NCBI GenBank assembly: GCA_013178015.1
Contig: JABLXR010000005.1
Span: 1 to 38,531, forward strand
Direction of reading: 5' to 3'
DNA: 38,531 nucleotides
From: Anaerolineae bacterium
GTDB taxonomy: Bacteria; Chloroflexota; Anaerolineae; DRVO01
Shown here one piece after another: positions 24,193 through 33,518 of this stretch (position 1 is its first letter; every line of letters begins with the position of its first letter). The notes beneath the pieces are model-generated. The model did not search any database and was not told the origin of the DNA. It saw nothing but the letters and a program-made list of their open reading frames with translations. A program made the position numbers and the translations under genes.

Positions 24193-25365
24193 TTACTGCA
24201 TCACCGTCACCGGGCGGCCAGCCTCGGCTGACTCCACGATGGCGGCCACGACCGCGGTCTGCTTCCAGCCGTCCACGTGGTTGGGCAGGGGGCCGAGGTG
24301 GGAGGCGCTGGACGGCGTCAGGGTGTCCTCCAGGATGGCGTTCACGAAGTGTTCCACCAGCACCGTGGGATGGGCCAGCGATTCACCCCGGAATTCGAAG
24401 GCAGGCACAAGCCGGCCACCGCCGGCAGCCAGATGCCCCGTTGTGGGAGTGGGCCGGTGCAGGAGCACCCCCACGTTGGCTCCTGCCGCCAGGAGGTGCT
24501 GTTGGTGGGTGAGCGCTGCCTCTGGGGTCAGGTCCGCCTTCAGGTTGGCCCGCCAGCCTGGCGAGCCGCCGAAGCCGGGCCGCTTGTTGTAGATGAGGGT
24601 GCCCTGAGCTCCCGAGAGGCTGATGTAGAACTCCACCAACTCGTCCATGTGCCGGATCCACTCTGCCTTCACCCGCACCCGGGCCCCGCTATTGAAGGTC
24701 AGGTAGGCATCATAGAGATCGGGGGTGTACTTGAGCACCTCCCGCTGCGAGATGGCGTACACGTCGGTCACTTCAGCGGGGGCCATATACCAGCGCAGGA
24801 GGTCTACCACGTGGCTGAGCAGGAAGTGGGCGGTAGAGGAGCCTCCGGCCCACTCCCGGGTGCGGGCCCCCCACATGGCGGTGGGGACGCTGATGTTGTC
24901 ATCCAGCCGCACCTCGCCATAGACGACCCTCCCCAGCAGGCCTTCCTGTACCACGTACCGGGTTGCCACGTCCATGGACCCCGCTCGATTGGCAAAGTTG
25001 ATGAACAACCGAGCGCCGCGCTCCTCCACCTTGTCGCAGATGGCGGCCGCGTCCTCACGGCTGGTGGCCAGAGGCTTTTCCAGGATGAGGTTGGGCACCC
25101 CAGCCTCCAGAGCCGCCACTGCCGGCTCACGGTGCAGCGGGTCCGGCGTGGCCACCACTACCAGGTCCAGGCGATGCTCCTGAAGCATCCGACGGTAGTC
25201 ATCATACGCTTGAGCGCCGGCACCGGCGGCCACGTCGTCGGCCGCTTCGCGCCGTATGTCCGCCACAGCGACCACGTCCACCGACGGGTTCGCCCGCAGA
25301 GCCTCCACGTGTTTGCTTCCCAGGATTCCCAGCCCGATCACGCCGGCCTTCAGTCTGGCGGCCAC
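24193..25365 (-). CDS. Gfo/Idh/MocA-family NAD(P)-dependent oxidoreductase
   Basis: A 390-aa protein of normal length. The N-terminal Rossmann fold shows KAGVIGLGILGSKHVEALRA, and the family EKP motif is in LILEKPLATSREDA, where the Lys is catalytic. The C-terminal alpha/beta domain (YGEVRLDDNISVP onward) provides the sugar site. Such enzymes oxidise or reduce inositols, sugars and related polyols. The start is GTG 25365 with GGAGG 5-6 bp upstream. It lies 72 bp upstream of the amidohydrolase gene in the reverse direction and may be unrelated to it. Confidence 0.9.
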   Translation of the reverse strand: MAARLKAGVIGLGILGSKHVEALRANPSVDVVAVADIRREAADDVAAGAGAQAYDDYRRMLQEHRLDLVVVATPDPLHREPAVAALEAGVPNLILEKPLATSREDAAAICDKVEERGARLFINFANRAGSMDVATRYVVQEGLLGRVVYGEVRLDDNISVPTAMWGARTREWAGGSSTAHFLLSHVVDLLRWYMAPAEVTDVYAISQREVLKYTPDLYDAYLTFNSGARVRVKAEWIRHMDELVEFYISLSGAQGTLIYNKRPGFGGSPGWRANLKADLTPEAALTHQQHLLAAGANVGVLLHRPTPTTGHLAAGGGRLVPAFEFRGESLAHPTVLVEHFVNAILEDTLTPSSASHLGPLPNHVDGWKQTAVVAAIVESAEAGRPVTVMQ

Positions 25366-25497
25366 TGTTCCCTCCTCAAGTGCATGTCATCCGGCCAGGA
25401 GCGCTGTCTCACGCGTGGTCACGGGTGGCCCGGACCGAACCGCGCCAAAACGCCCCCGGTCAGCTCGCCACCGACCGGGGGATGTGCTCTTTGGCCT

Positions 25498-26547
25498 CTA
25501 GAACTCCCTCACCACCCAGCGGGAGACGAACTGAGCCTCGTCTAGCTCCCCCTGCAGGAACTTGGAGATGTCCGGCAAGCGGGCCCCTATCAGGGCGGCG
25601 GCGTTTCCCTGCGAGGTCGCGATCACTACCGCTACGCTGTCGAGGTCTGCCTCGGCCCCGGCTGCGAGGGCCACCTGGTAGGCGGTGATGAATATGGCCC
25701 CCAGGGGCAAGCGAAGGTTCTCCTCGCTCTCCTCCTGCTCCAGCGTAAGGTAGAGAGTGCCGATGGCCACTCGAGCCCCACCCTGGTCCCGAGCGTCCAC
25801 GATCACCACCCTACGGATGTCGTAGATCGCTAGCGCCTCCAGCATAGCTGCCGCCAGCGCCTCGTCCTCCGGAGTGCCGTTCACGGCTGCGCCAGAAGGT
25901 ACGGCCGTCGCCGTTGGAGCGGCGGTAGCAGTGCTGGTCGCGGCAGCCGTAGCCGTCGCCGTGGGCGGGACCGGCGTCGCCGTTGGAGCGGGGGTAGCAG
26001 TGCTAGTCACGGTGGCCGTAGCCGTCGCCGTGGCGGTCGAGGTAGGCGGGACGGGCGTCTCCGTAGGAGTGGGAACCGCCGTCGGCGTGCTAGTCCCGGT
26101 GGCTGTGGCCGTAGCGGTTGCGGTGCTCGTTGCCGTGGCGGTAGCCGTCGCCGAGGGCGTGATGGTGGGCGACGCTGTCGGCGTGCTGGTCGCCGTGGGC
26201 AGCTCCGTCGGCGTGGGAGAGGGCTCGACGGGGGTGGGAGAGCTCTCTGGCGTCGACGTCAGAGTGGCAATGATCAGGGTCTGGCCTACCTCGATCCGGT
26301 CGGGATTCGCGATCTGGTTGACCTCGATCAGATCCTGCACCGACACGCCGAACGACCGAGCAATGCGGCTCAGGTTGTCCCCCCGGACCACCGTGTAGAC
26401 GATGGGCTCGGGGGGAGGAGCCGTTGGGGTGTCGGTGGGGACGGTCGTAGCGGTGGACGTTGCGGCCGTCTCCGGTGTCGGCGTGACCGGGACACACGCC
26501 ACTAGGGCAACGGCGATCGCAATGAGCAGGCAGGCTCTAGGCGTCAC
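25498..26547 (-). CDS. LysM-domain lipoprotein with long Thr/Ala/Pro linker
   Basis: A 349-aa secreted protein. A lipoprotein signal peptide ends in the lipobox LVAC (Cys about residue 18). A LysM domain covers residues 50-95 (YTVVRGDNLSRIARSFGVSV, then DLIEVNQIANPDRIEVGQTL), which binds glycans such as peptidoglycan. Residues 97-220 are a low-complexity spacer of TATATAT, TPTPT and VPPT repeats, probably spanning the wall or glycosylated. The C-terminal 125 residues form an alpha/beta domain (IYDIRRVVIVDARDQGGARV, AIGTLYLTLEQEESEEN) not recognised by me. Start GTG 26547, with GGAGAAG about 8 bp upstream. Confidence 0.88.
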   Translation of the reverse strand: MTPRACLLIAIAVALVACVPVTPTPETAATSTATTVPTDTPTAPPPEPIVYTVVRGDNLSRIARSFGVSVQDLIEVNQIANPDRIEVGQTLIIATLTSTPESSPTPVEPSPTPTELPTATSTPTASPTITPSATATATATSTATATATATGTSTPTAVPTPTETPVPPTSTATATATATVTSTATPAPTATPVPPTATATAAATSTATAAPTATAVPSGAAVNGTPEDEALAAAMLEALAIYDIRRVVIVDARDQGGARVAIGTLYLTLEQEESEENLRLPLGAIFITAYQVALAAGAEADLDSVAVVIATSQGNAAALIGARLPDISKFLQGELDEAQFVSRWVVREF

Positions 26548-26626
26548 CTTGAGAGGCTTCTCCAGTTTGGGCGTGCTCCGAGGCGAGTGGCCTCGGAAGC
26601 AGAATGCTGGCTGGGACGAATGCTCC

Positions 26627-26797
26627 CTAGGGCCAGACCCCCGTGAGCACCAGCACGATCAAGAGAATGAGCCCCAGGAGAATGGGCGTCAGTATCGTGC
26701 TCACCAGCACCCAGCCGGCGGCGAACGCGGCTCCCAGCTTGAACGCGGCCGCAGGGCGGATCTCGTTCACTTCCCGGCCCAGACTCCACTCAGACAC
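26627..26797 (-). CDS. Small membrane protein (56 aa), GTG start
   Basis: The start is decided by the ribosome binding site: AGGAGG on the minus strand lies 6 bp before GTG 26797, while the overlapping ATG in another frame hits a stop after 11 codons. The peptide has a short polar N-terminus (VSEWSLGREVNEIRPAAAFK) and then two hydrophobic stretches, LGAAFAAGWVLVSTILTPIL and LGLILLIVLVLTGVWP. No family is recognised. It is the first gene before the LysM lipoprotein (gap 79 bp) and might be co-transcribed with it. Confidence 0.65.
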   Translation of the reverse strand: MSEWSLGREVNEIRPAAAFKLGAAFAAGWVLVSTILTPILLGLILLIVLVLTGVWP

Positions 26798-27319
26798 GGC
26801 ATGCCTCCTAAATGGCTTGGTTTCAGCGCGAGCGGCCGAGGCCCTTCGCGCCTGGGTCGCGTTGATGGTACGCCGCTCAGGTGACGACACCTCTCTGGTT
26901 CCAGCCGGTGCACCACCCCCTGCCGGTGACCGATCACCCTCTAGCTCCGTCAGCACCGGGTGCTCGGGCAGGCCGCAGCACCTCGGCGCGCTGGCTGTGT
27001 CCCCGTCCGCAGAAGCGATAGTTCCCCTGCCGACAGCCGCGCCTGCTTGAAACCTGACAGGTCCGTACGGGCTCCGGCACCTCGGGTACAAGTATGACGG
27101 CATTGGGCCCAATAATCAAGCGCAACCAGGCCCTTTGTGCCCCTCGCCGGCGTCCCATTTGGATGTTCGCCTGCCAGGGCCGTCACAACGATGCGGCAGA
27201 GACTGGAGAACTCTCGCACTGCTGGCTTTCGGAGCCCCCCTGGCCAGCGCCGGCGCATTCTAGTACAATCGCCACCGCTGCGGGGAGTACGCGCTGGTGA
27301 CATCACTCAGGAGCAACAC
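26798..27319. other. Divergent intergenic region (about 520 bp)
   Basis: No supportable gene. It separates the minus-strand lipoprotein/small membrane protein unit from the plus-strand ABC exporter. A TACAAT -10-like element lies at 27264-27269, 50 bp before the exporter start. The reading frames that extend into this region from either side lack ribosome binding sites. Confidence 0.45.
27264..27269 (+). promoter_or_regulatory. Putative -10 element (TACAAT) of the ABC exporter operon
   Basis: TAGTACAATCGCC lies 50 bp upstream of the ATPase start codon and matches the TACAAT pattern found before three other genes in the window. A -35 box is not evident. Confidence 0.4.
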
Positions 27320-28247
<928 letters not shown>

Positions 28248-28258
<11 letters not shown>

Positions 28259-28982
28259 CCTCTACACCATCGTGTGGAAGGAGTGGAGGGAGTACGTCAT
28301 GCAGCGGGGCAACCTGCGAGGTGGGTGGGTGGGCCTGCTGCTGGTGCTGGGAGTCTTCGGCGTGCTCCTCCCCTATCAGAGTGGCCGCAGCTGGGTGGAT
28401 TCGCCTCTGGCGCTGGTCTACTGGGCCTGGCTCCCCCTCTTCCTGGTCATCAGCGTGGTGGCGGATTCGTTCGCCGGCGAACGGGAGCGACACACTCTGG
28501 AGGCTCTGCTGGCCACCCGTCTGTCGGATGGGGCCATACTCCTGGGTAAAGTGGTGGCCGCGGTGGCATACGGCTGGGGCTTGACCATGATCGCCGTGAT
28601 CCTGGGCCTAATCACAGTGAACCTGTTTCACGGCGAGGGAGAGCTGGTGCTCTACGGCCCGCTGGCGGCGGTGAGCATTCCCGTCATCACCTTGCTGGCC
28701 TCACTGCTGGCCGCCAGCGCGGGCGTGTTGGTCTCGCTGCGGGCGTCCTCCGTGCGCCAGGCGGCTCAAACGCTCAGCATCGCCGTCATGATCCTGCTCT
28801 TCGTGCCCCTCTTCGGCTTTCAGCTCCTGCCTCCGGAGTGGCAGACCAGGTTGGCCACCGGCCTGGCCGACGCCAAGCCGACGGCAATAGTGGTAGGGGC
28901 GGTGGCCGTGCTGGGGCTTCTCGATGCTGGGCTGCTGGCGGCCGCCCGGGCGCGGTTCAGGCGGGCGAGGCTGATCCTGTAG
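28248..28982 (+). CDS. ABC-2 type transporter permease
   Basis: A 244-aa membrane protein with about six hydrophobic segments, starting at GTG 28248 inside the end of the ATPase gene. The pattern matches NatB/ABC-2 permeases: an N-terminal amphipathic stretch LYTIVWKEWREYVMQRGNLR, a first TM, then SFAGERERHTLEALLATRLS, which is the conserved coupling-helix motif of this family. It forms an exporter with the preceding ATPase; the cargo is unknown. The gene is shorter than permeases with large extracellular loops. Confidence 0.92.
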
Positions 28983-29354
28983 CGTTCGCCTGACGCTACC
29001 GGCTGACCATCAGCGACCACCGATTCGCGCTGATCACCCGCGTCCGGCCCTGGCGGGTCCAGCCCAACCCCGCCATCCCCGCCGTCTGGCGAAGCCAGAG
29101 GGCGGACTTCCCCGAGGAGAGCGCGCCCCGACGGGGCCAGAACTCCTGTCTCCTGAAGTGGAGACGGGGCTAGGGGAGAGGCTTCCCGGACCGAGACGTC
29201 GCCAGCCCCTGACGCCCGAAGCCCTGACCGCCCACCTGCCGGCACGCTCAGGCCAGCGGTTGGAGTATGAGATCCACCGTGAAGCACATCGAGCCCAGGT
29301 CTGCCGGTCCGCGCTTCCAGTGCCTGCGCCGCCGGTGACCGGTCTAGCGGGGCT
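28983..29354. other. Convergent intergenic region with repeat fragment
   Basis: No supportable gene in 370 bp between the convergent exporter and Rrf2 genes. It contains a GTCTCC-TGAAGT-GGAGAC hairpin (29148-29165) followed by GGGGCTAGGGGAGAGGCTTC, which resembles the right half of repeat family B, and a CCGATTCGCGCTGATCA phrase near 29021 similar to 17421. Confidence 0.45.
29141..29190. repeat. Short relative of repeat family B
   Basis: AACTCCTGTCTCCTGAAGTG then GAGACGGGGCTAGGGGAGAG and GCTTCCCGG match the right-hand part of the element at 18783-18870 in style and order, with a short hairpin at its centre. Confidence 0.5.
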
Positions 29355-29798
29355 CTACTCCGGTCCCTCGCCGGCCAGAGCGGCGCACTCCCTAGCTTGC
29401 TCGGTGAGCTCCTCGAGCGTCACTGAGTCGAGCGTATCGCGCACCACCTCGGATAGCCGCTTCCACAGCAGATGTGCGGCACAGGCGTCTATCCGCGGGC
29501 AGTTCGCCCTGCCCCTGGCGACGCACGCGACCAGGTCCAGAGGCTCCCCCACCCCGCGCACCACATCACCGATGAGGATTTCGGCAGGACGCCTGGCCAG
29601 CTGATAGCCGCCGCCTGGCCCCTTGGAGCTTGTCACTAAGTCGGCTCTGCCCAGCCGCAGCAAGATGTGCGACAGATACAGGGGCGATATGCCCTGCCTC
29701 TCGGCGATCTCGTCCCTGGTCACCGTGCCCTCGGTGCCGTGGAGCGCCAGGTCAACCATGGCGCGCACTGCATATCGGGCCTTTGTCGAAAGCCGCAT
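29355..29798 (-). CDS. Rrf2-family transcriptional regulator, IscR-like
   Basis: A 147-aa winged-helix regulator. The N-terminal MRLSTKARYAVRAMVDLALH and recognition region ERQGISPLYLSHILLRLGRA are hallmark Rrf2 sequences, and SSKGPGGGYQLARRP is the wing. Three Cys residues (LVACVARGRANCPRIDACAA) sit where IscR and RsrR bind an iron-sulfur cluster, so it probably senses Fe-S status, redox or NO. No isc or suf genes are in the window; the divergent neighbour is dnaE2. The convergent exporter is a possible but unproven target. Confidence 0.9.
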   Translation of the reverse strand: MRLSTKARYAVRAMVDLALHGTEGTVTRDEIAERQGISPLYLSHILLRLGRADLVTSSKGPGGGYQLARRPAEILIGDVVRGVGEPLDLVACVARGRANCPRIDACAAHLLWKRLSEVVRDTLDSVTLEELTEQARECAALAGEGPE

Positions 29799-30018
29799 AC
29801 TCCACCCCCAATCCGGGCCCCAGCTCCATCGCTATGGCGCCACATCGGCCACGATGTCGCGTCAGACAAGCAGCGCTCACCGCCCGGCGGTGTCGCGACG
29901 TGGGTCACCCTGCTCTGCCATGGTCCGCCCCCAAGGAAGAAGCCCTCGCGGTGGTCACGATGTTGCCTCTATGGCGCTCGCACTCAGTCGGATGGTCGAA
30001 CCAGAGGGGCCACCACGG

Positions 30019-30047
30019 TTTACGGCTGAACCATTCTAGCGTAACAT
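30019..30047 (+). promoter_or_regulatory. Putative sigma70-type promoter of dnaE2
   Basis: TTTACG (30019-30024) and TAACAT (30042-30047) are separated by exactly 17 bp, giving a leader of about 40 nt before ATG 30092. No SOS-type operator was recognised, though damage-inducible sequences in Chloroflexota are not well known to me. Confidence 0.4.
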
Positions 30048-30091
30048 TGGCTCTGGCCGCGAATCAGAACTCCTTTGTGAACGTCGGCTCA

Positions 30092-33000
30092 ATGTCCGGC
30101 TACGCCGAACTGCACTGCCATTCCCATTTCTCCTTCCTGGACGGGGCCTCCCCGCCGGAGGTGCTGGTGCAGAGGGCCCTCTCGCTAGGCCTGGAAGCTC
30201 TGGCCCTCACTGACCACGACGGCCTCTACGGCAGCGTCCGCTTCCACCGGGCGGCCCTCCGAGCCGGCATCAGGCCGATCGTCGGCGCCGAGATGACCCT
30301 CACCGACGAGAGCCACCTCACTCTTCTGGCCCGGGACGCCCGCGGCTATGCCAACCTGTCCCGGCTCATCTCGTACGCCCGTTGTCGCCAACCGAAGGGA
30401 GTCTCCCGGCTGGACCCTGGACTGCTGGCGGAGCACGCCGAGGGGCTGATCTGTCTGAGCGGCTGCAACCTGGGCCCGGCCGCGCGGCTGATACTGCGGG
30501 GAGACCTCGAGGGGGCCGAGCGCCTCCTGGCCCAAATCGCCTCCTGGTTCCCCGCGGGCGACTTCGCCGTGGAGGTGCAGCGCCAGTTCCGGCGGGAGGA
30601 CGGGCCCTTGGTGGCAGCCCTGGCCCATCTGGCCGGCCGATTAGGACTGCCGGTGGTGGCGACTGGCAACGTGCACTACGCCACTCGGGAGGAATCCCGA
30701 CTGCAGGATGTGCTGGTCTGCATTCGGCACAACGTAAGCCTGGCCGAGGCCGGGCGACTACTGCGCCCTAACTCAGAGGCTTACCTGCGCTCGCCCAGGG
30801 AGATGCAGGAGCTCTTCGCCGATCTGCCCCAGGCCCTAGAGAACGCCGCCGCCGTCGCCGAGCGGTGCCAGGTGAGCCTGGACTTCTCCGATCTGGCCGT
30901 GCCCGAGTACCCGGTGCCGGGGGGCATGGCAGCCGATGACTACCTGCGGCAGCTATGTGAGCGGGCTCTACCGGAGCGGTACGGGGGGGAAAGGCCCTCC
31001 CCTCCTAAGCGCGCTTCCTGCTCACGGGGGAAGGAACCAGGGGGTGAGGGCTCTTCCCTTCTCTCGGCCGCCAGGCGCCAACTGGACCACGAACTCGAAG
31101 TCATCCGCCAAACGGGCCTGAGCCAGTACTTCCTCGTCGTCTACGACATCGTCCGCCACGCCAGGCAGGAAGGCATCCGCTACCAGGGGCGGGGCTCGGC
31201 GGCCAACTCCATTGTCGCCTACCTCTTGGGCATCACTGCCGTGGACCCCCTGGCCCACAACCTCCTCTTCGAGCGCTTCCTCTCGGTAGAGCGCTACAAC
31301 GTAGACCACGCCATGCCCGACATAGACCTGGACTTCGAGCGGGACCGGCGCGAGGAGATCATACAGTACGTCTACCAACGCTACGGCTGGGAGCACACCG
31401 CCATGGTGTGCACTCTGATCACCTTTCGCGCTCGCAGTGCCATCCGGGACGTGGGCAAGGCCCTGGGCTTCGCTCCCGAGGCTCTAGACCGGGTGGCTAA
31501 GTCGGTAGACTTCATGCGCGCCTCGGAGGTAAGCGCCGAGGCGCTCGGCCACGTGCTGGGCGAGGACGCCGACACCGAGCGCTGGCAGCTGCTCTTCGAC
31601 CTTTGCCGGCAGATTGATGGTTTCCCCCGTCATCTGGGCATCCACGTGGGCGGCATGGTGGTGACTCGCAAGCCGCTGGTCGAGGTAGTGCCGGTGGAGC
31701 CAGCCACCATGCCAGGCCGAGTGGTCATCCAGTGGGACAAGGACTCGGCCGAAGACGCGGGGCTCATCAAGATAGATCTGCTCAGCCTAGCCATGCTATC
31801 CGCCATCGGCGAAGCGGTGGACCTGATCGAGGAGCGCACCGGGGTGCGGCCGGCGGTGGAGAACCTGACCCTGGACGACCCGGCCGTCTACGACCTCATC
31901 TGCAGGGGCGACACCATCGGCGTGTTTCAGGTCGAGTCTCGGGCTCAGGCCCAGATGCTCCCTCGCCTGCAGCCCCGCAACTTCAACGACCTGGTGGTGG
32001 AGGTGGCCCTGGTCCGACCCGGGCCCCTTCAGGGGGGCATGGTTCACCCCTACCTGCGCCGACGCCGCGGCCAGGAGCCGGTGCGCTACGAGCACCCGGG
32101 GATGGAACGGGCCCTGGCCGACACTCTGGGCATCGTGGTCTTTCAGGAGCAGGTGCTCATGGTGGCCCGCGACGTGGCCGGGTTCAGCGCCGGCGAGGCG
32201 GAGCTGCTGCGGCGGGCCATGAGCCGCAAGCGCTCCCACGAAGAGATGGAGGCCCTACGCCAGCGCTTCGTGACCGGCGCCATGGCCAATGGCATACCTG
32301 AGGAACAGGCTCACCAGGTTTACGATCGGCTGTCCGCCTTCTCCGGCTTCGGGTTCAACCGGGCCCACGCGGCCTCCTTCGCCCTGCTCACCTACGTCTC
32401 CGCCTGGCTTAAGCTGTACTATCCCCTGCCCTTCTACGTGGGGTTGCTCAACAACCAGCCCATGGGCTTCTACTCCCCCTCGGTGGTGGTGGAGGACGCC
32501 AAGCACCACGGTGTCCGCCTCCTACCGGTGGACGTAAACCTCTCCGGAGAGCGGTGCACCTTGGAGGATGGCGCCATCCGGCTAGGGCTCAACTACGTGC
32601 ACGGGTTCGGGCCCGAGGTACGCCAGGCGGTGGTCTCGGCCCGGGGGAATCGGCCGTTCTCCGGGCTGAACGATTTGGTCCGACGGACCCGATTGGGCCG
32701 CGAGGCCCTGGAGGCCCTCATCATGGCCGGCGGGTGCGACCGGTGGGGCCTGCCCCGCCGACAGCTGCTGTGGCGGCTGGGGCGAGCGCTGAAGGGGAGG
32801 GCCGACCTAACCCCCCCAGTCCCTCCTTCGGCAGCCTCAGCCCAGGCTCTTCTGGGCAGAGGAATGGAGGAGCCCTCGTCTCCCGCCCTTTCCAGGGGAG
32901 GGATTAGGGGTGAGGTTCCCTCTGGATTCCTCCTCGACGACCTGCCCGACGTCTCGCTGCCCGAACTCACCCCCAACGAGGCGCTGGTGGCCGAGTACGC

Positions 33001-33355
33001 CTTCACCGGCGTCAGCAGCGGCTCCAGCCCCGCCTCCTTGTACCACAAGGCCCTCGCGCGGGCCGGAGCCGTCAGCAGCGCCGAGCTGGCGGCCGCCCCC
33101 AATGGGGCCTGGGTGCGCGTGGGTGGCCAAGTGGTGGTGCGCCAGCGGCCTCCCACCGCCAAGGGGTTCACCTTCATCACCGTCCAGGACGAATGGGGCC
33201 AGATGAACCTGGTGCTCCGCCCCGACCTCTACCCCAAGTACCGACTGGACGTGCGCGCCCCCGGCCTCCTGGCCGAGGGCGTGGTCGAGCGGGACGCGGG
33301 CGTGATCAACGTTCGGGTGGAACGGCTGACTCCCCTATCTCCCGAGCTGCGCTGA
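30092..33355 (+). CDS. dnaE2: Error-prone DNA polymerase III alpha subunit (DnaE2/ImuC)
   Basis: A 1087-aa polymerase. The open frame continues upstream to 29630, but that part is unlike any polymerase, and YAELHCHSHFSFLDGASPPE begins right after ATG 30092. PHP domain: residues about 1-280 with HCHSHF and LTDHDGLYG. Palm: catalytic Asp410 and Asp412 in PDIDLDFERDRR and Asp562 in IKIDLLSLAML. QVESRAQAQMLPRL, HPYLRRRRGQEPV and LLNNQPMGFYSP are DnaE2 signatures. The C-terminal OB domain (GQVVVRQRPPTAKGFTFITV) is typical of DnaE2. It normally acts with ImuA and ImuB in translesion synthesis; neither is nearby. Two stretches, residues about 298-323 and 905-944, look like inserted repeat DNA. No good ribosome binding site is visible, so the start is a best guess. 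Confidence 0.95.
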   Translation: MSGYAELHCHSHFSFLDGASPPEVLVQRALSLGLEALALTDHDGLYGSVRFHRAALRAGIRPIVGAEMTLTDESHLTLLARDARGYANLSRLISYARCRQPKGVSRLDPGLLAEHAEGLICLSGCNLGPAARLILRGDLEGAERLLAQIASWFPAGDFAVEVQRQFRREDGPLVAALAHLAGRLGLPVVATGNVHYATREESRLQDVLVCIRHNVSLAEAGRLLRPNSEAYLRSPREMQELFADLPQALENAAAVAERCQVSLDFSDLAVPEYPVPGGMAADDYLRQLCERALPERYGGERPSPPKRASCSRGKEPGGEGSSLLSAARRQLDHELEVIRQTGLSQYFLVVYDIVRHARQEGIRYQGRGSAANSIVAYLLGITAVDPLAHNLLFERFLSVERYNVDHAMPDIDLDFERDRREEIIQYVYQRYGWEHTAMVCTLITFRARSAIRDVGKALGFAPEALDRVAKSVDFMRASEVSAEALGHVLGEDADTERWQLLFDLCRQIDGFPRHLGIHVGGMVVTRKPLVEVVPVEPATMPGRVVIQWDKDSAEDAGLIKIDLLSLAMLSAIGEAVDLIEERTGVRPAVENLTLDDPAVYDLICRGDTIGVFQVESRAQAQMLPRLQPRNFNDLVVEVALVRPGPLQGGMVHPYLRRRRGQEPVRYEHPGMERALADTLGIVVFQEQVLMVARDVAGFSAGEAELLRRAMSRKRSHEEMEALRQRFVTGAMANGIPEEQAHQVYDRLSAFSGFGFNRAHAASFALLTYVSAWLKLYYPLPFYVGLLNNQPMGFYSPSVVVEDAKHHGVRLLPVDVNLSGERCTLEDGAIRLGLNYVHGFGPEVRQAVVSARGNRPFSGLNDLVRRTRLGREALEALIMAGGCDRWGLPRRQLLWRLGRALKGRADLTPPVPPSAASAQALLGRGMEEPSSPALSRGGIRGEVPSGFLLDDLPDVSLPELTPNEALVAEYAFTGVSSGSSPASLYHKALARAGAVSSAELAAAPNGAWVRVGGQVVVRQRPPTAKGFTFITVQDEWGQMNLVLRPDLYPKYRLDVRAPGLLAEGVVERDAGVINVRVERLTPLSPELR
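30981..31060. repeat. Repeat family B-like element inside dnaE2 (first)
   Basis: GGGGGGAAAGGCCCTCCCCT ... GGGGGAAGGAACCAGGGGGT plus GAGGGCTCTTCCC has the opposed CCCTCCCC/GGTGAGGGC arms of the family. It encodes Pro/Ser/Arg/Gly-rich residues between RYGG and ARRQLDHEL, a point where DnaE2 proteins normally run on without a gap. Confidence 0.65.
32806..32922. repeat. Repeat family B element inside dnaE2 (second)
   Basis: The left arm is ACCTAACCCCCCCAGTCCCT and the right arm GGGGAGGGATTAGGGGTGAG plus GTTCCC; the reverse complement of the right arm begins ACCTCACCCCTAATCCCTCC, close to the left arm. An inner hairpin, GCCCAGG-CTCTT-CTGGGC, lies at about 32839-32857. It adds about 40 Pro/Ser/Gly-rich residues in frame between the fingers/tail region and the OB domain. 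Confidence 0.8.
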
Positions 33356-33386
33356 CGGCCGCTGCCGGGCGCGAGGCCTTCCCACC

Positions 33387-33518
33387 CTAATCACCGCGGG
33401 TCAGCCGCACGTAGTCGCGCTTGCCTTCCAGCTTCCGGGCCAGCCTGGCGTCTGCGGTCCAAAGCTCTGCCCCGACCTCCTCCGCCAGGGCCAGGTAGTG
33501 GGCGTCATAGGTCCTCAT
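33387..33518 (-). pseudogene. VapC PIN-domain remnant (C-terminal third only)
   Basis: A 43-codon frame, MRT then YDAHYLALAEEVGAELWTAD and ARLARKLEGKRDYVRLTRGD, with its stop at 33387-33389. YDAHYLALAE and LWTADARL are the third and fourth acidic motifs of PIN toxins. The first about 95 residues, with the first catalytic Asp, are missing: the start codon and two residues are joined directly to the C-terminal part. The overlap with the upstream antitoxin end is kept. It cannot be an active nuclease. The internal deletion is inferred from comparison with the family. Confidence 0.85.

Noticed and set aside
24277-25545. Plus-strand ORF of 422 aa
   Set aside because: It is antisense to the clear Gfo/Idh/MocA gene and has no family motifs.
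25874-26398. Plus-strand Val/Ala-repeat ORF of 174 aa
   Set aside because: It is the complement of the low-complexity linker of the LysM lipoprotein.
29630-30091. N-terminal extension of DnaE2
   Set aside because: It is Arg/Ser/Pro-rich, overlaps the divergent Rrf2 gene and promoter region, and matches no polymerase sequence.
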